Source: Kitasatospora acidiphila
Lineage (GTDB): Bacteria > Actinomycetota > Actinomycetes > Streptomycetales > Streptomycetaceae
Assembly (NCBI RefSeq): GCF_006636205.1
Contig: NZ_VIGB01000003.1
Location: forward strand, 8,186,501 to 8,250,500
Direction: 5' to 3'
DNA: 64,000 nt
Below the pieces are notes generated by a model, which worked only from the letters and a program-made list of their open reading frames with translations, had not been told where the DNA came from and made no database searches. Each line of letters opens with the position of its first letter. Position 1 is the first letter of the stretch. The translations under genes were made by a program, and so were the position numbers. Below are positions 26,115 through 34,341 of this stretch, piece by piece.

Positions 26115-26486
26115 ATGGACGAACGTATTGTCGCGATGATGGCAGCGATGAGGTCGGGTGAAGCCGACAGGCTGGTGCATGCCGTACGACGCATGGTGGA
26201 TGCCAACCCCGAGATATCGGGACGTGAGGTGCTTCTTCAGCTCGAAGCGCTGGCCCAGCAGACTCAGGAACAGGCGAACGAGGCGATCGTGGCGAGCGAA
26301 CCTGATAGGGACACATGCGCCAAGTGCGGGCAACCTATCGAGACCGACTCCCGCGACCGGTCACGCTGGATCCACAGTTCCGATCGCAGTCGAGGCTGCC
26401 GGGCGGCCACCTTCACCGTTGAGGACGGCTGGAATGACGAGATCCCCCGGTCATGGATGGCTACTCCACGCAAGCGGCGGCTCTAA
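26115..26486 (+). CDS. Unknown protein with a C-terminal zinc-ribbon-like segment
   Basis: ATG 26115 follows AAGGGGTGGGA. The first 60 residues are helical (MDERIVAMMAAMRSGEADRL, then VLLQLEALAQQTQ). CAKCGQPIE follows, then a Trp-His-Ser segment with a later Cys (RSRGCRAATF), suggesting a metal-bound ribbon. 123 residues, no signal peptide. It is the first gene of the island to the right of the 25.7-kb module. No function can be named. Confidence 0.6.
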   Translation: MDERIVAMMAAMRSGEADRLVHAVRRMVDANPEISGREVLLQLEALAQQTQEQANEAIVASEPDRDTCAKCGQPIETDSRDRSRWIHSSDRSRGCRAATFTVEDGWNDEIPRSWMATPRKRRL

Positions 26487-26587
26487 CCCATTCCTCTCGG
26501 CGTGCCGTTGTGTCCTGCCACGCTGTCGGTGACCTCCCCTAAGGTCCTGCATCGTCAAGTTGAGCTGGTTTCTGCGAGGGGTAGTCG

Positions 26588-26803
26588 GTGCTGCAGGAGA
26601 ACGAACAGGTCGCTCGAGTGGCCAGGGTCCGGCAGCTCGCGGAGGTCGGCGATGTGGCCGGCCTGGACAGGATCCTGTACCAGCTGAGTTTCGACATCGA
26701 CGGCGACTGGACGTTCGACGGCGGCCAACTGATCGGTCTACTGCGGGAGATGCCCGTCTCCACGCGAGTCCTGTTGTTGCGGAGCATGACCGATGGCCTT
26801 TGA
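26588..26803 (+). CDS. Small helical protein of unknown function
   Basis: A GTG start gives 71 residues: helix, then LSFDIDGDWTFDGGQLIGLLREMP, then helix. The Asp/Gly-rich centre is distinctive, but I recognise no family. Its end overlaps the next reading frame, so the two are either coupled small genes or parts of one gene broken by a frameshift. Confidence 0.45.
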   Translation: MLQENEQVARVARVRQLAEVGDVAGLDRILYQLSFDIDGDWTFDGGQLIGLLREMPVSTRVLLLRSMTDGL

Positions 26804-26984
26804 GGAGACGGCCGTTCACTGGCCGAGTCGCTGCCGTGGTCTGGCCACGTTGATCACCTTGGTGGCGCACGGCCTCTCCGCTGAGCAGCTGGCTGCCTGG
26901 CGCGAGCCCGTGATGGCCCGGGCGGCGGGTGAGATGACGTTGTGCGAGGGTTGGCGGCTGACCAGCCTCGTCGAGGTCGAGTAG
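26793..26984 (+). CDS. Small helical protein or fragment, unknown
   Basis: The 63 residues (MAFEETAVHWPSRCRGLATL to LCEGWRLTSLVEVE) overlap the preceding frame by 11 bases and are followed at once by a longer frame in the same direction. The helical pattern and close packing suggest pieces of one HEAT-like protein. No motif decides this. Confidence 0.35.
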   Translation: MAFEETAVHWPSRCRGLATLITLVAHGLSAEQLAAWREPVMARAAGEMTLCEGWRLTSLVEVE

Positions 26985-27011
26985 GCGGAGGGGCGGGCAC
27001 TGCCTGATCTG

Positions 27012-27779
27012 GTGGTTGCCACTGTCCGCAGAACCGCGCTCACCTCCGAGACGCCCGGCGACCTCCGCACCCTTGCCGCGAGCATTGTGGAACCCGTACT
27101 CAACCCTGGTGAGCCCTGGGCCGATCGCGCGATCGCGGATGTGACGGGAGCTGAACCCGGGTGGCACGCACTGGTCGCCCACGCGCTGACCAGCTCCGGA
27201 TCCCGCCCCACAGGGAAGTGGCAGCGCATCGGACGCGAACTGCTGGCCGATGTTGGTCCTGACCACGCTCGTAGGGCGATCACCTCCTGGCTCGCCCTGG
27301 CCGGTGAGGCCCGCAGCGTGCCGGTGAACTCCCACCATCGCATGGGTGTCGCCGAGTATGAACCGGACCCCTTCAACTTCCGGGCCCTGCAGGGACTCGC
27401 GGCGATGTTGGCCCTCACGCCGCCCCACCCGCACTCCGCGGACGCCCTGGGTCAGTCGGTCGAAGCCGCCCTGATCCGCCTCCCTGGCATCGGCTGGCGG
27501 TCCCCCAAAACCGCCAGCGCCGCCGTCTATGCCCTGACCGAGATTGGGGACAAGGATGCCTACACCGAGCTCAGAACCCGGGGAAGTACGGTGACGCCAG
27601 CGATTGGTAGCCGAGGTCCCGTACAGCGGAGGGGTTCGGCCTTGGGCCATTGCGCCAGTTCATGGCCGAGCTCCTCGCCAGCCAGAACCCTCGTGTGCCT
27701 TGAACAGGGTGCTCCAGCTGTAGAGGCCGCGAGCCCGCCCGAGGTCCGAGAGGCTATTGCTCCTGCTCTCGGGACGTGA
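27012..27779 (+). CDS. Helical (HEAT-like) protein of unknown function, C-terminus probably shifted
   Basis: From GTG 27012 about 180 residues form regular helix pairs, such as DLRTLAASIVEPVLNPGEPWADRAIADV and GRELLADVGPDHARRAITSWLAL. They end with GIGWRSPKTASAAVYALTEIGDKDAYTELR. After this the composition turns Ser/Pro/Arg-rich and stops looking like protein, which suggests a frameshift near 27575. A 12-bp-stem terminator follows directly. No family was identified. Confidence 0.45.
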   Translation: MVATVRRTALTSETPGDLRTLAASIVEPVLNPGEPWADRAIADVTGAEPGWHALVAHALTSSGSRPTGKWQRIGRELLADVGPDHARRAITSWLALAGEARSVPVNSHHRMGVAEYEPDPFNFRALQGLAAMLALTPPHPHSADALGQSVEAALIRLPGIGWRSPKTASAAVYALTEIGDKDAYTELRTRGSTVTPAIGSRGPVQRRGSALGHCASSWPSSSPARTLVCLEQGAPAVEAASPPEVREAIAPALGT

Positions 27780-27780
27780 G

Positions 27781-27808
27781 ATGGACCGGCCATAAGTGGC
27801 CGGTCCAT
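27781..27808. terminator. Hairpin terminator
   Basis: A perfect 12-bp stem (ATGGACCGGCCA with its complement) and a 4-base TAAG loop start one base after the stop of the preceding frame. Confidence 0.85.
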
Positions 27809-28236
27809 TGCCTGGCTTCTCGGGAGTCTGATCTGCAGCGTGGGCAGCAGGCGCCGGTCCCGGTATCCATCGTGCTGGCCCGGCGGACTTGGTCGTCCCA
27901 CCACGCGCAGCGGCCAGCCCGCCCGGAGCCGGTAGGCCAACGACGACCAACCTTGGAGGGCTGACATGTTCGACGAGTTACCGAGGACGGAAACGGGGGC
28001 TGAGGCCCGGATCGCGGACGCTTTCCTTGATGGTGTGCCCTCGGTAGGTGTGCCCTGGGGTGACCTGTGCCGACCGAGGTGAACAACTGGCGCTGTCGGA
28101 GAGTCGGTTGGAGTTCTGGAGCATTGGTTGTTGTTTCCTCGGTTCCCTTCCGGGCCAAGAGGACGGGCGCCATACTGTCTACTGAAACTCGCTCACAAAC
28201 CTTTCCTGGTTGGGCAGTTCGAGCGTCGGGGGATGC
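27809..28236. other. Intergenic stretch with one possible short gene
   Basis: Bases 27966-28082 encode 38 residues (MFDELPRTETGAEARIADAF) after a GGAGGG site. It may be a small protein or the start of a lost gene. Nothing else in the stretch is recognisable. The promoter of the following membrane-protein operon must lie in its right half. Confidence 0.4.
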
Positions 28237-29868
28237 ATGACCACCTACAGCAGGTTTGTTTCGCTGTCGTCGGCCACCGAGCCGCAGCACACCCGCAGCG
28301 AGGCCACCCGCCTGCTCTGCGCGGGGGTCTACTTCGACGGGGAGTTCCGTCAGCGCGTCATCGAGCAGTTGGTGGAGCACGAGGAGCGGCCGGTGGCTCC
28401 CTCGCTCGGGATCGACGCTTTGCAGGTACTCGCACACGCAATTCGGTCCCGCCGCCAGGAGGCGCAGGCCGCGCTGTACCTCCTGGTGATCTGGGCGGGG
28501 TTCATCGTGTTCGGGCTGTTCGGGATCGGCTCGGAGGAGGTGCTGCTGCCCGTCCCCTGGTTCGCCGCCTACATGGTGGTCTGCGTGATGTCGTGGGCGG
28601 CGCAAGGCGGCCCGATCGCGATCTTCGTTCTCGGCCGTTCGGTCATCAAGGAGGCCACTCGCGGCAGGCTGAAGAGAGTGCTGCCGCTGGTGCCGTTCCT
28701 GGTGACGGTGGCCTACTGGGCGCTTGCCGTCTTCGCGCTGTTCAGGGGCGCCGACGCCTGGGCGGCGCTGGTGTTCCCCGCGCTGCTGGTGCTGCCCGTG
28801 CAGGCGTACCGCGCGCAAGTGGTGTCCGTGATGCGCCGCAGCCTCAGTCGGACCGCCCACGCCACGGAACCCCGTGCGAAGTTGCCGGACAGTGCCCAGT
28901 ACCAACGCATCGGTGCGGCCATCGACCGGGAGCAGCACGCCGGCATGGTGATCTACGACCCGTTCAAGCCGTTCGTCGGCGCCGGTGAACCGTACAAGCC
29001 CTGGTCGGTCGTCACGGAGCTGCGGAGCAAGGCGGGGCAGCCCCCGCAGCCCGAGGCGCTCACCGCTCGTGAGGTCATCGACCTCATCAGGCCTCGTCTC
29101 GAAGCCCTGGCCACGTCGGCCGCGGCCACCAGTCGCGACCGCCTGCGCTCGATCGAGATCGACGAAGTGGTCTACATGCCGGTCGGCCTGTCCCGGAGCC
29201 AGCTCGAGTTCCAGCCCGCCCAGATCCGACAGCAGGTCAACGGCGCCGTCGGTGAAGGCGGCGAGGCGCGCCGGCACTTCCTGCGCATCCGGGTCGGAGC
29301 ATGGGACGAGCGGATCGGTCTTTCCCTCCTGGTCCGTGTGCACACGCAGGGCGGGATGCTGGTACTGGAGGTCGTCCCGCACGTACTCGCCCCGGTCCGG
29401 CACGAGTTCAGCTCCGTGGACGTGGTCGCGGCACGTGGCACCGGTGGTCTGCTGCGCCAGGCCGTGTCCGGCCTGTTCGTCAGCCCGGCGGCGAACCCCG
29501 CTGCCGGGGTCTCGCTGATCCTCACCACGGTCTCGCTCCTTCGGGTCTGGCTGACCATGCCGCACCGGGCTCCGCTCGACGCTCCCGCCGCGTCGGTGCG
29601 GGAGTTGGGCAGCGTGAGTGACCTGTCGTTGTTCCAGGAGATGGACATCAGCCGGTACGTGCGGACGCTGCAGGACCGGATCGCCAGCGGGGTGGAGGAC
29701 GCCCTGCGTCAGAAGGGCTACGAGACCGGCGAGTTCCAGCAGTACATCATCAACGTGAGCGGGGGCGGGGTGTTCATCGGAGGGATGAGCGGAGGCGCGG
29801 TCGCCATGGGCAAGTGGGCCTCGGCACGTCACGTGAGTGCCACGGAGATGAAGGGGAACATGCCATGA
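28237..29868 (+). CDS. Membrane protein with C-terminal TGGAV-type motif, first gene of a three-gene operon
   Basis: ATG 28237 gives 543 residues. An N-terminal cytosolic part of about 75 residues is followed by four hydrophobic helices in two pairs (LYLLVIWAGFIVFGLFGI; WFAAYMVVCVMSWAA; VLPLVPFLVTVAYWALAVFAL; ALVFPALLVLPVQA). A large soluble domain follows, and the last 35 residues contain GGGVFIGGMSGGAVAMG. The next protein carries two similar segments, so the pair probably interact through them. No enzyme motif is visible. The gene overlaps the next by ATGA. Confidence 0.65.
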   Translation: MTTYSRFVSLSSATEPQHTRSEATRLLCAGVYFDGEFRQRVIEQLVEHEERPVAPSLGIDALQVLAHAIRSRRQEAQAALYLLVIWAGFIVFGLFGIGSEEVLLPVPWFAAYMVVCVMSWAAQGGPIAIFVLGRSVIKEATRGRLKRVLPLVPFLVTVAYWALAVFALFRGADAWAALVFPALLVLPVQAYRAQVVSVMRRSLSRTAHATEPRAKLPDSAQYQRIGAAIDREQHAGMVIYDPFKPFVGAGEPYKPWSVVTELRSKAGQPPQPEALTAREVIDLIRPRLEALATSAAATSRDRLRSIEIDEVVYMPVGLSRSQLEFQPAQIRQQVNGAVGEGGEARRHFLRIRVGAWDERIGLSLLVRVHTQGGMLVLEVVPHVLAPVRHEFSSVDVVAARGTGGLLRQAVSGLFVSPAANPAAGVSLILTTVSLLRVWLTMPHRAPLDAPAASVRELGSVSDLSLFQEMDISRYVRTLQDRIASGVEDALRQKGYETGEFQQYIINVSGGGVFIGGMSGGAVAMGKWASARHVSATEMKGNMP

Positions 29869-30437
29869 CGTCGGCTTCCCGTGATGAGGAGAACGCGGAG
29901 GGGACAGATCCGGCGACGGTCGGCCCGCCACCTCCGCAGGGGGCGGCAGGCGGCATCAGCATCGGTGTGCTGACCGGCGGAGCCGTGGCTGCTGGGGCAT
30001 CGGCTCGTGCTGAGGACCGGTCGCACCGCACCGGCGGGCCGGTGGAACCGCCGGCCGGCCACTGGCCGCCCGTGCCGCCTCCGGCTGCTTCCGGCGGCAT
30101 CAGTGTCTCCGTGATGACCGGTGGTGCGGTGGCTTCGGGGCCGGGGGCCCAGGCACTCGACAACTCGGTCCAACGGATCGAAGCGTCCTCCGAGCTGCTG
30201 GCCGCCGTGCGAGTCCTTCGCGGGCAACTGCGCCTGGCGGGCCCCGGCGAGGAGACGTCGGCGCTCGATGCTCAGCTCGACGAGGCTGAGGAGGAGATCG
30301 CCACGACGGGTCTGGTGAGGCGGGACCGGCTCCAGCGGCTGCGCGAGCGGCTTGAGCTCGGCGCGAGCACGGTGGCGGGGCTCTCCTCGGCTGCGGCCCT
30401 CGTGCAGCAGATCGCCCAGCTGAGCGGGCTGGGGTAG
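29865..30437 (+). CDS. Soluble partner with two GGIS...TGGAVA repeats
   Basis: This 190-residue protein has two copies of a motif, GGISIGVLTGGAVAAG and GGISVSVMTGGAVASG, each followed by a short Ala-rich acidic run and separated by a Pro-rich linker. A helical coiled-coil-like half follows (VRVLRGQLRLAGPGEE, ALDAQLDEAEEEIATTG, RLQRLRERLELG). The motif matches the end of the preceding membrane protein. Short Gly-rich hydrophobic motifs shared by adjacent genes are known in bacterial amyloid-type signalling pairs. Assigning this pair to them is inference. Confidence 0.6.
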   Translation: MTSASRDEENAEGTDPATVGPPPPQGAAGGISIGVLTGGAVAAGASARAEDRSHRTGGPVEPPAGHWPPVPPPAASGGISVSVMTGGAVASGPGAQALDNSVQRIEASSELLAAVRVLRGQLRLAGPGEETSALDAQLDEAEEEIATTGLVRRDRLQRLRERLELGASTVAGLSSAAALVQQIAQLSGLG

Positions 30438-30442
30438 CCGTT

Positions 30443-31038
30443 GTGGGGCAGTGGGACGAGGACCGCCAGCACTGGACGGAGCCGCTTCGTCCGGACGAGC
30501 CGACCCCGGAGGGGCCTTCCTACGGCCGCTGATCGTGGTCATGGTCGGGCTCCTTCTCGCCGCCGGGGCCGGTGTCGGACTGTGGGCGTTGTCGCGCTCC
30601 GAGGATCGGCAACCGCCGGTCTCCGTGCCGACCGCGCCGAACGTTCTCCCGCCGGTCCCGACCTTGCCGCCGGAGACGATCACGCCGGTGTCTCCGACCG
30701 AGGTGACGGTCACCCCGTCCACTCCTTCGCCGTCGCTGCTGGGCCCGCGCGCGGTGGTGGTGCGGTACTACCAGGACCTGAACTCCAAGGACTACCTCGA
30801 CGCCTGGAACCTTGGCGGCAGCAACATCGCTCAGGTCTCGTACGACCAGTGGGTCGGCGGCTTCGCCACCACCAAGGAGATTGATGTGGCTGCCTCGGAC
30901 GACGTCACGGCGCCAGGCACGGTGAACGTCTTCATCGAAGCCGCCCAGACCGACGACACCGTGAAACGGTTCACAGGCACCTACACCGTCACCGATGGGG
31001 TGATCACCAGCGCGCACATCACCAGCAGTGATCACTGA
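30443..31038 (+). pseudogene. Single-pass membrane protein with NTF2-like outer domain, frameshifted near its start
   Basis: GTG 30443 begins a short polar segment (GQWDEDRQHWTEPLRPDEPT) that stops at 30532. In the next frame the sequence continues with a transmembrane helix (LIVVMVGLLLAAGAGVGLWAL), a Pro/Thr-rich stalk and an outer domain (VVVRYYQDLNSKDYLDAWNL to FTGTYTVTDGVITSA) with an NTF2-like pattern. One extra C near 30528 would join both. An alternative is a start at GTG 30451 in the second frame. It completes the operon with the two TGGAV-motif genes. Confidence 0.6.
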
Positions 31039-31289
31039 AGAGTCGGCCGGACGAACAGCGTCGGGACCATCGGCCAACCACCGGTTACGCCCGACCAATA
31101 TGCTCGATCCGCCCAATCTGTGCCCGGGAATGCATCAGCCATGCTCGGCAGACGTTCTCAGTCACAGCACTTGGCAGTGGCCTTGGAGCCGGCGGAGGGT
31201 GTCACGCGGGTCCGGCGCCGACGCCGCCGAAGCTGTGGCTGGCATTGGTGCCGCTCGCGACGAACCTGTCGTTCGTCGCCCTGGTCGGA

Positions 31290-31430
31290 GAACTGCAACC
31301 AAAACTGCAACCACGCAACGACGTTGGCCCCGACCGCAGGAGCGGTCGGGGCCAACGTTTGCCCAAGTGGGCAAAGGCGGAGGATACGAGATTCAAACTC
31401 GTGAGGGGTTGCCCCCAACGCGCTTTCCAA
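31290..31430. other. Attachment-like module: arm repeats, terminator, tRNA-Ser 3' half
   Basis: AACTGCAACCAAAACTGCAA (direct repeat of AACTGCAACC) lies at 31291-31312. A 16-bp-stem hairpin follows at 31321-31358, then the reverse-strand tRNA-Ser 3' half at 31376-31430 with anticodon GGA. The T loop has one change and the anticodon stem one mismatch. No tRNA 5' half follows. Instead the sequence continues into a reverse-strand methyltransferase gene. Confidence 0.75.
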
Positions 31431-32173
31431 GCGTGTGGATCAGGCGGGCCGTCTCACGGTACGGATGACGGGTGGAGGCGGCCCCACTCCAGTTCGAGGG
31501 CTTGCGCGTACTCGGCCTCGCTCGGCTGCCAGTCGTCCCGGTGGTCGTGGAAGATGCGCACCCCTTGCCACGGCAGCGGTACCGGCCACTGGCCTTCGCC
31601 CACGCGTCCAGCTGCGCCGCATCGTCGCCACGGGTGCGGAGCCCGAGGTTGCCGATGCTGACGTCGGTACCGGCTTCGATGAGTTCGCGTGCTTGCTGGT
31701 ACTCGCCTCGCAGGGCCTCGCGGACACCGATGGCCTGCCGGTACTTGGTCAGGACGCTCAGCACGTCACCGGGTGCAACCAGGCCGGCCAGTCGGCTGAT
31801 CGCCTCGGCCGAGTCGTCCAGGTACATCACCGCGTCGAACACTCCGAGGTCCGTGGGCAGGGTCGCGATGGCCGTCTGCAGGAGACGGACCCGGTCGGCG
31901 GTTTCAGGACGCGTCCCGAGTCGCTCGGCGGCGGACGCGAGCATGCCGGCCGACGGGTCGACCCCGGTGACGCGGTGCCCTGCGGAGGTCAGACGGAGCG
32001 TCATCTCGGCGTCCCCGCAGCCGAGATCCAGGACGTCGGCCGGGGTCCGTGGCAGCGCGGCCAGGAGGCGGCGAGCGACGGAATCGTGCCGTAGCCGACC
32101 GCGTCCGGAGGTGTTGTGGTGCGCGTAGGAGCCGCCTACTTACCGCGCCGAAGTCCGTAGTTGGTGGCGTCAT
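31393..32173 (-). pseudogene. SAM-dependent methyltransferase with several frameshifts
   Basis: The Rossmann motif is present (PADVLDLGCGDAEMTLRLTSAGHRVTGVDPS), as is FDAVMYLDDSAEAI. The probable start (MTPPTTDFGAV at 32173) is in a different frame from motif I. Near 31575 and 31510 the frame shifts twice more: GVRIFHDHRDDWQPSEAEYA reads in one frame and RHPYRETARLIHTL in the other. The last codons run into the tRNA-Ser 3' half, so the C-terminus (GKRVGGNPSRV) is encoded by attachment-site DNA. It is broken unless several indels are sequencing errors. Confidence 0.65.
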
Positions 32174-32206
32174 TCGAGAACCGTAGAGAGCAGAGCGGAG
32201 CGCTGT

Positions 32207-34303
32207 TCATAGGATGGTGCGCGCGTTGCGGATGTCGTCGACGATCCGTGCTGCCCAGTCCGCGGGGCGTTGGTGCCCGATGCGCTCGGCGAGGCGGTCC
32301 AGGCGGGTGCGGCGCTCGGCGGGGGAGAAGTCGAGGGCTCGGGACAGGACGGTGGTGAGGTCCTCGGAGCAGTTCGGGTCGGTGAGCAGGGCCGCGTCGC
32401 CGAGCTGGGCTGCGGCTCCTGCGTGGCGGGAGAGCACCAGGACGCCGGGCGGGTGCGCGCGGCGGCGGGGGAGGGCGGCCTGGGCCGCGATGAACTCCTT
32501 TGCGGTGAGGTTCATTCCGTCCTGGAGGGAGGCCACCCAGAGGACGTCGGCGGCGAGGTACTCGTCGATGACCGCCGTGACGGGCAGGTTGTGGGGAACG
32601 TACTCCACCGGTTTCCAAGGGCCCTGCTGCCAGGCGTTGTTGACCTGGTTGATGTGCTGTTCGAGGAGGTCGCGGGTGGTGTCGTAGGCGGTGATGCCCG
32701 GCTCGGGCGGCGGGCAGATCAGTCGGAAGGTGAGCCGCCCGCGCAGTTCGGGCCGACGGGAGAGCAACCGGGCGACGGCGTCGACCTTCTGGACCGGGGC
32801 CTTGGCGTAGTCGAGGCGTTCGACGGAGAGCACCCGCAGGCCGATCGGCGGCGGTGCCAGCGGCGCGCGGTCGCGGGCCAGCGCCTCGATGACGGGCCGG
32901 TCGATGCCGAGCGGATGGACCGCGGTGCGCGGGCCGCCCGGGCGGTCGGCCAGGGTGTGCCGGAAGCGGTCGGCGAAGGCGGCGGTGTGGAACCCGGCCC
33001 AGTCCAGGCAGGCCAGTGAGGCCTGTATCTCGGTGGCGGCGGGCAGGGTGGCGAAGACCTCCGGGGGCGGGAACGGTGTGTGGTGGAACAGCCCGGTCAG
33101 CAGGTCGGGTCGGGTGGCGCGCAGCAGGCCGGGCACCAGCCAGAGGTTGTAGTCGTGGAGCCAGACGGTGGCGCCGGGAGCCGCGTGGGCGCTGATCCGC
33201 TCGGCGAAGCGCGCGTTGACCGCACGGTAGTGGGACCAGGTGCGTTCGTCATGGACCGAGCGGTCGGGCGCGGACATCAGCACCGGCCACAGCGTCTCCT
33301 TGCAGGCCCGGTGGAAGTAGCCGGTCCACTCGGCGGAGGTGAGCGGCACCAGGGACAGCGGGAGTCCGGCGGGCGGCGGGGTGCGGGTGGAGCCGGCGTG
33401 GTTGCCTGCCAGGGCGGCGACCCAGACGCCCGGCAGTCCGTCGGTGAACGCGCTGGTCAGAGTGGGCAGGATGCCGTTGGGGCTGGCGGGCGGACGCCAG
33501 TGCGTCCCGGTCCAGCGCAGTGGTGGGCGGTGGTAGCCCACCACGAGCGAGTGCCGCTGCCGGGCGGTGGCGCCGCCGGTGGCGGGCGGCGGCAGCCAGC
33601 CCATGGTGCGAAGGGCGGTGAGGATGCCGGCCGCGCCGTACCCCTCCGGTCGATGGACGTGCGGGCTGTCCGCGAGGGCGGTGAGCAGGGCGGCTTCGGC
33701 GCCGTTGACGACGACCGCGTGGGTGCCGAGGCGGAACAGCGACAGGTCGTTCAGGGAGTCCCCGGCGACCAGGATCTCCTCCGCTGCCCAGCCCAGCTTG
33801 CGCGCGAGCAGCCGCAGGGCGTTGCCCTTGGAGGCGCCCGGGGGCAGGACGTCGAAGAAGCGGGCGGCGGAGTACTCCCAGGTGCAGCCCAGCTCCCGGA
33901 CGGCGTCGGTGAGTTCGGTAGTGAGCGCGGACGGGGTGAGGTCGTAGGAGCACCGGCCGTCCTGGACCACGCCCTCCTGGTAGCGGAGCGCGGGGAAGCG
34001 GCGCAGGGCCGCGCGTACCTGCGCCGCGCCCGGCCAGCCGGTGCGCAGCTGGTCCTGCAGGGGGTCCACCGGCGTGAAGTCGGTGCCGTCGATCACGGTT
34101 GCGCCCACGTCCGCGATGATCCACCGCGGTCTCGGGACCAGCGGGTCCCGGAGCAGCTCCCGGACGGAGTCCAGGGCGCGGCCGGTGGCGAAGACCAGCG
34201 TCACTTCGGGATGCCGTTCCAGGGCGTCCCGTAACCGGCGCCGGCTGTCCGGGGGACCGCCGAGTAACGTGCCGTCCAGATCGGTGACCAGAATCCTCGA
34301 CAT
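32207..34303 (-). CDS. Bifunctional HAD phosphatase - GT20 glycosyltransferase
   Basis: Residues 1-240 are a HAD (Cof/SPP-type) phosphatase: ILVTDLDGTLLGG with the two nucleophile Asps, FATGRA, and VAGDSLNDLSLF. Residues 250-698 are a GT20 domain like trehalose-6-phosphate synthase: GNHAG, HDYNLWLVPGLLR, HPLGID, SVERLDYAKAPVQKV, SLQDGMNLTAKEF. Such a fusion could make and dephosphorylate a non-reducing disaccharide or glucosylglycerol-type solute. The order phosphatase-then-synthase is the reverse of common plant-type TPS/TPP and like glucosylglycerol-phosphate enzymes. A PfkB kinase gene lies 38 bases upstream on the same strand. Confidence 0.82.
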   Translation of the reverse strand: MSRILVTDLDGTLLGGPPDSRRRLRDALERHPEVTLVFATGRALDSVRELLRDPLVPRPRWIIADVGATVIDGTDFTPVDPLQDQLRTGWPGAAQVRAALRRFPALRYQEGVVQDGRCSYDLTPSALTTELTDAVRELGCTWEYSAARFFDVLPPGASKGNALRLLARKLGWAAEEILVAGDSLNDLSLFRLGTHAVVVNGAEAALLTALADSPHVHRPEGYGAAGILTALRTMGWLPPPATGGATARQRHSLVVGYHRPPLRWTGTHWRPPASPNGILPTLTSAFTDGLPGVWVAALAGNHAGSTRTPPPAGLPLSLVPLTSAEWTGYFHRACKETLWPVLMSAPDRSVHDERTWSHYRAVNARFAERISAHAAPGATVWLHDYNLWLVPGLLRATRPDLLTGLFHHTPFPPPEVFATLPAATEIQASLACLDWAGFHTAAFADRFRHTLADRPGGPRTAVHPLGIDRPVIEALARDRAPLAPPPIGLRVLSVERLDYAKAPVQKVDAVARLLSRRPELRGRLTFRLICPPPEPGITAYDTTRDLLEQHINQVNNAWQQGPWKPVEYVPHNLPVTAVIDEYLAADVLWVASLQDGMNLTAKEFIAAQAALPRRRAHPPGVLVLSRHAGAAAQLGDAALLTDPNCSEDLTTVLSRALDFSPAERRTRLDRLAERIGHQRPADWAARIVDDIRNARTIL

Positions 34304-34341
34304 CCGGTTGACGGTAGCATGACCATCTGCGTTGGTGGGCG

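Noticed and set aside
16662..31430. Intact tRNA-Ser genes
   Set aside because: At every site the D arm and 5' acceptor half are missing and the T loop is altered, so these are remnants and not functional tRNA genes.
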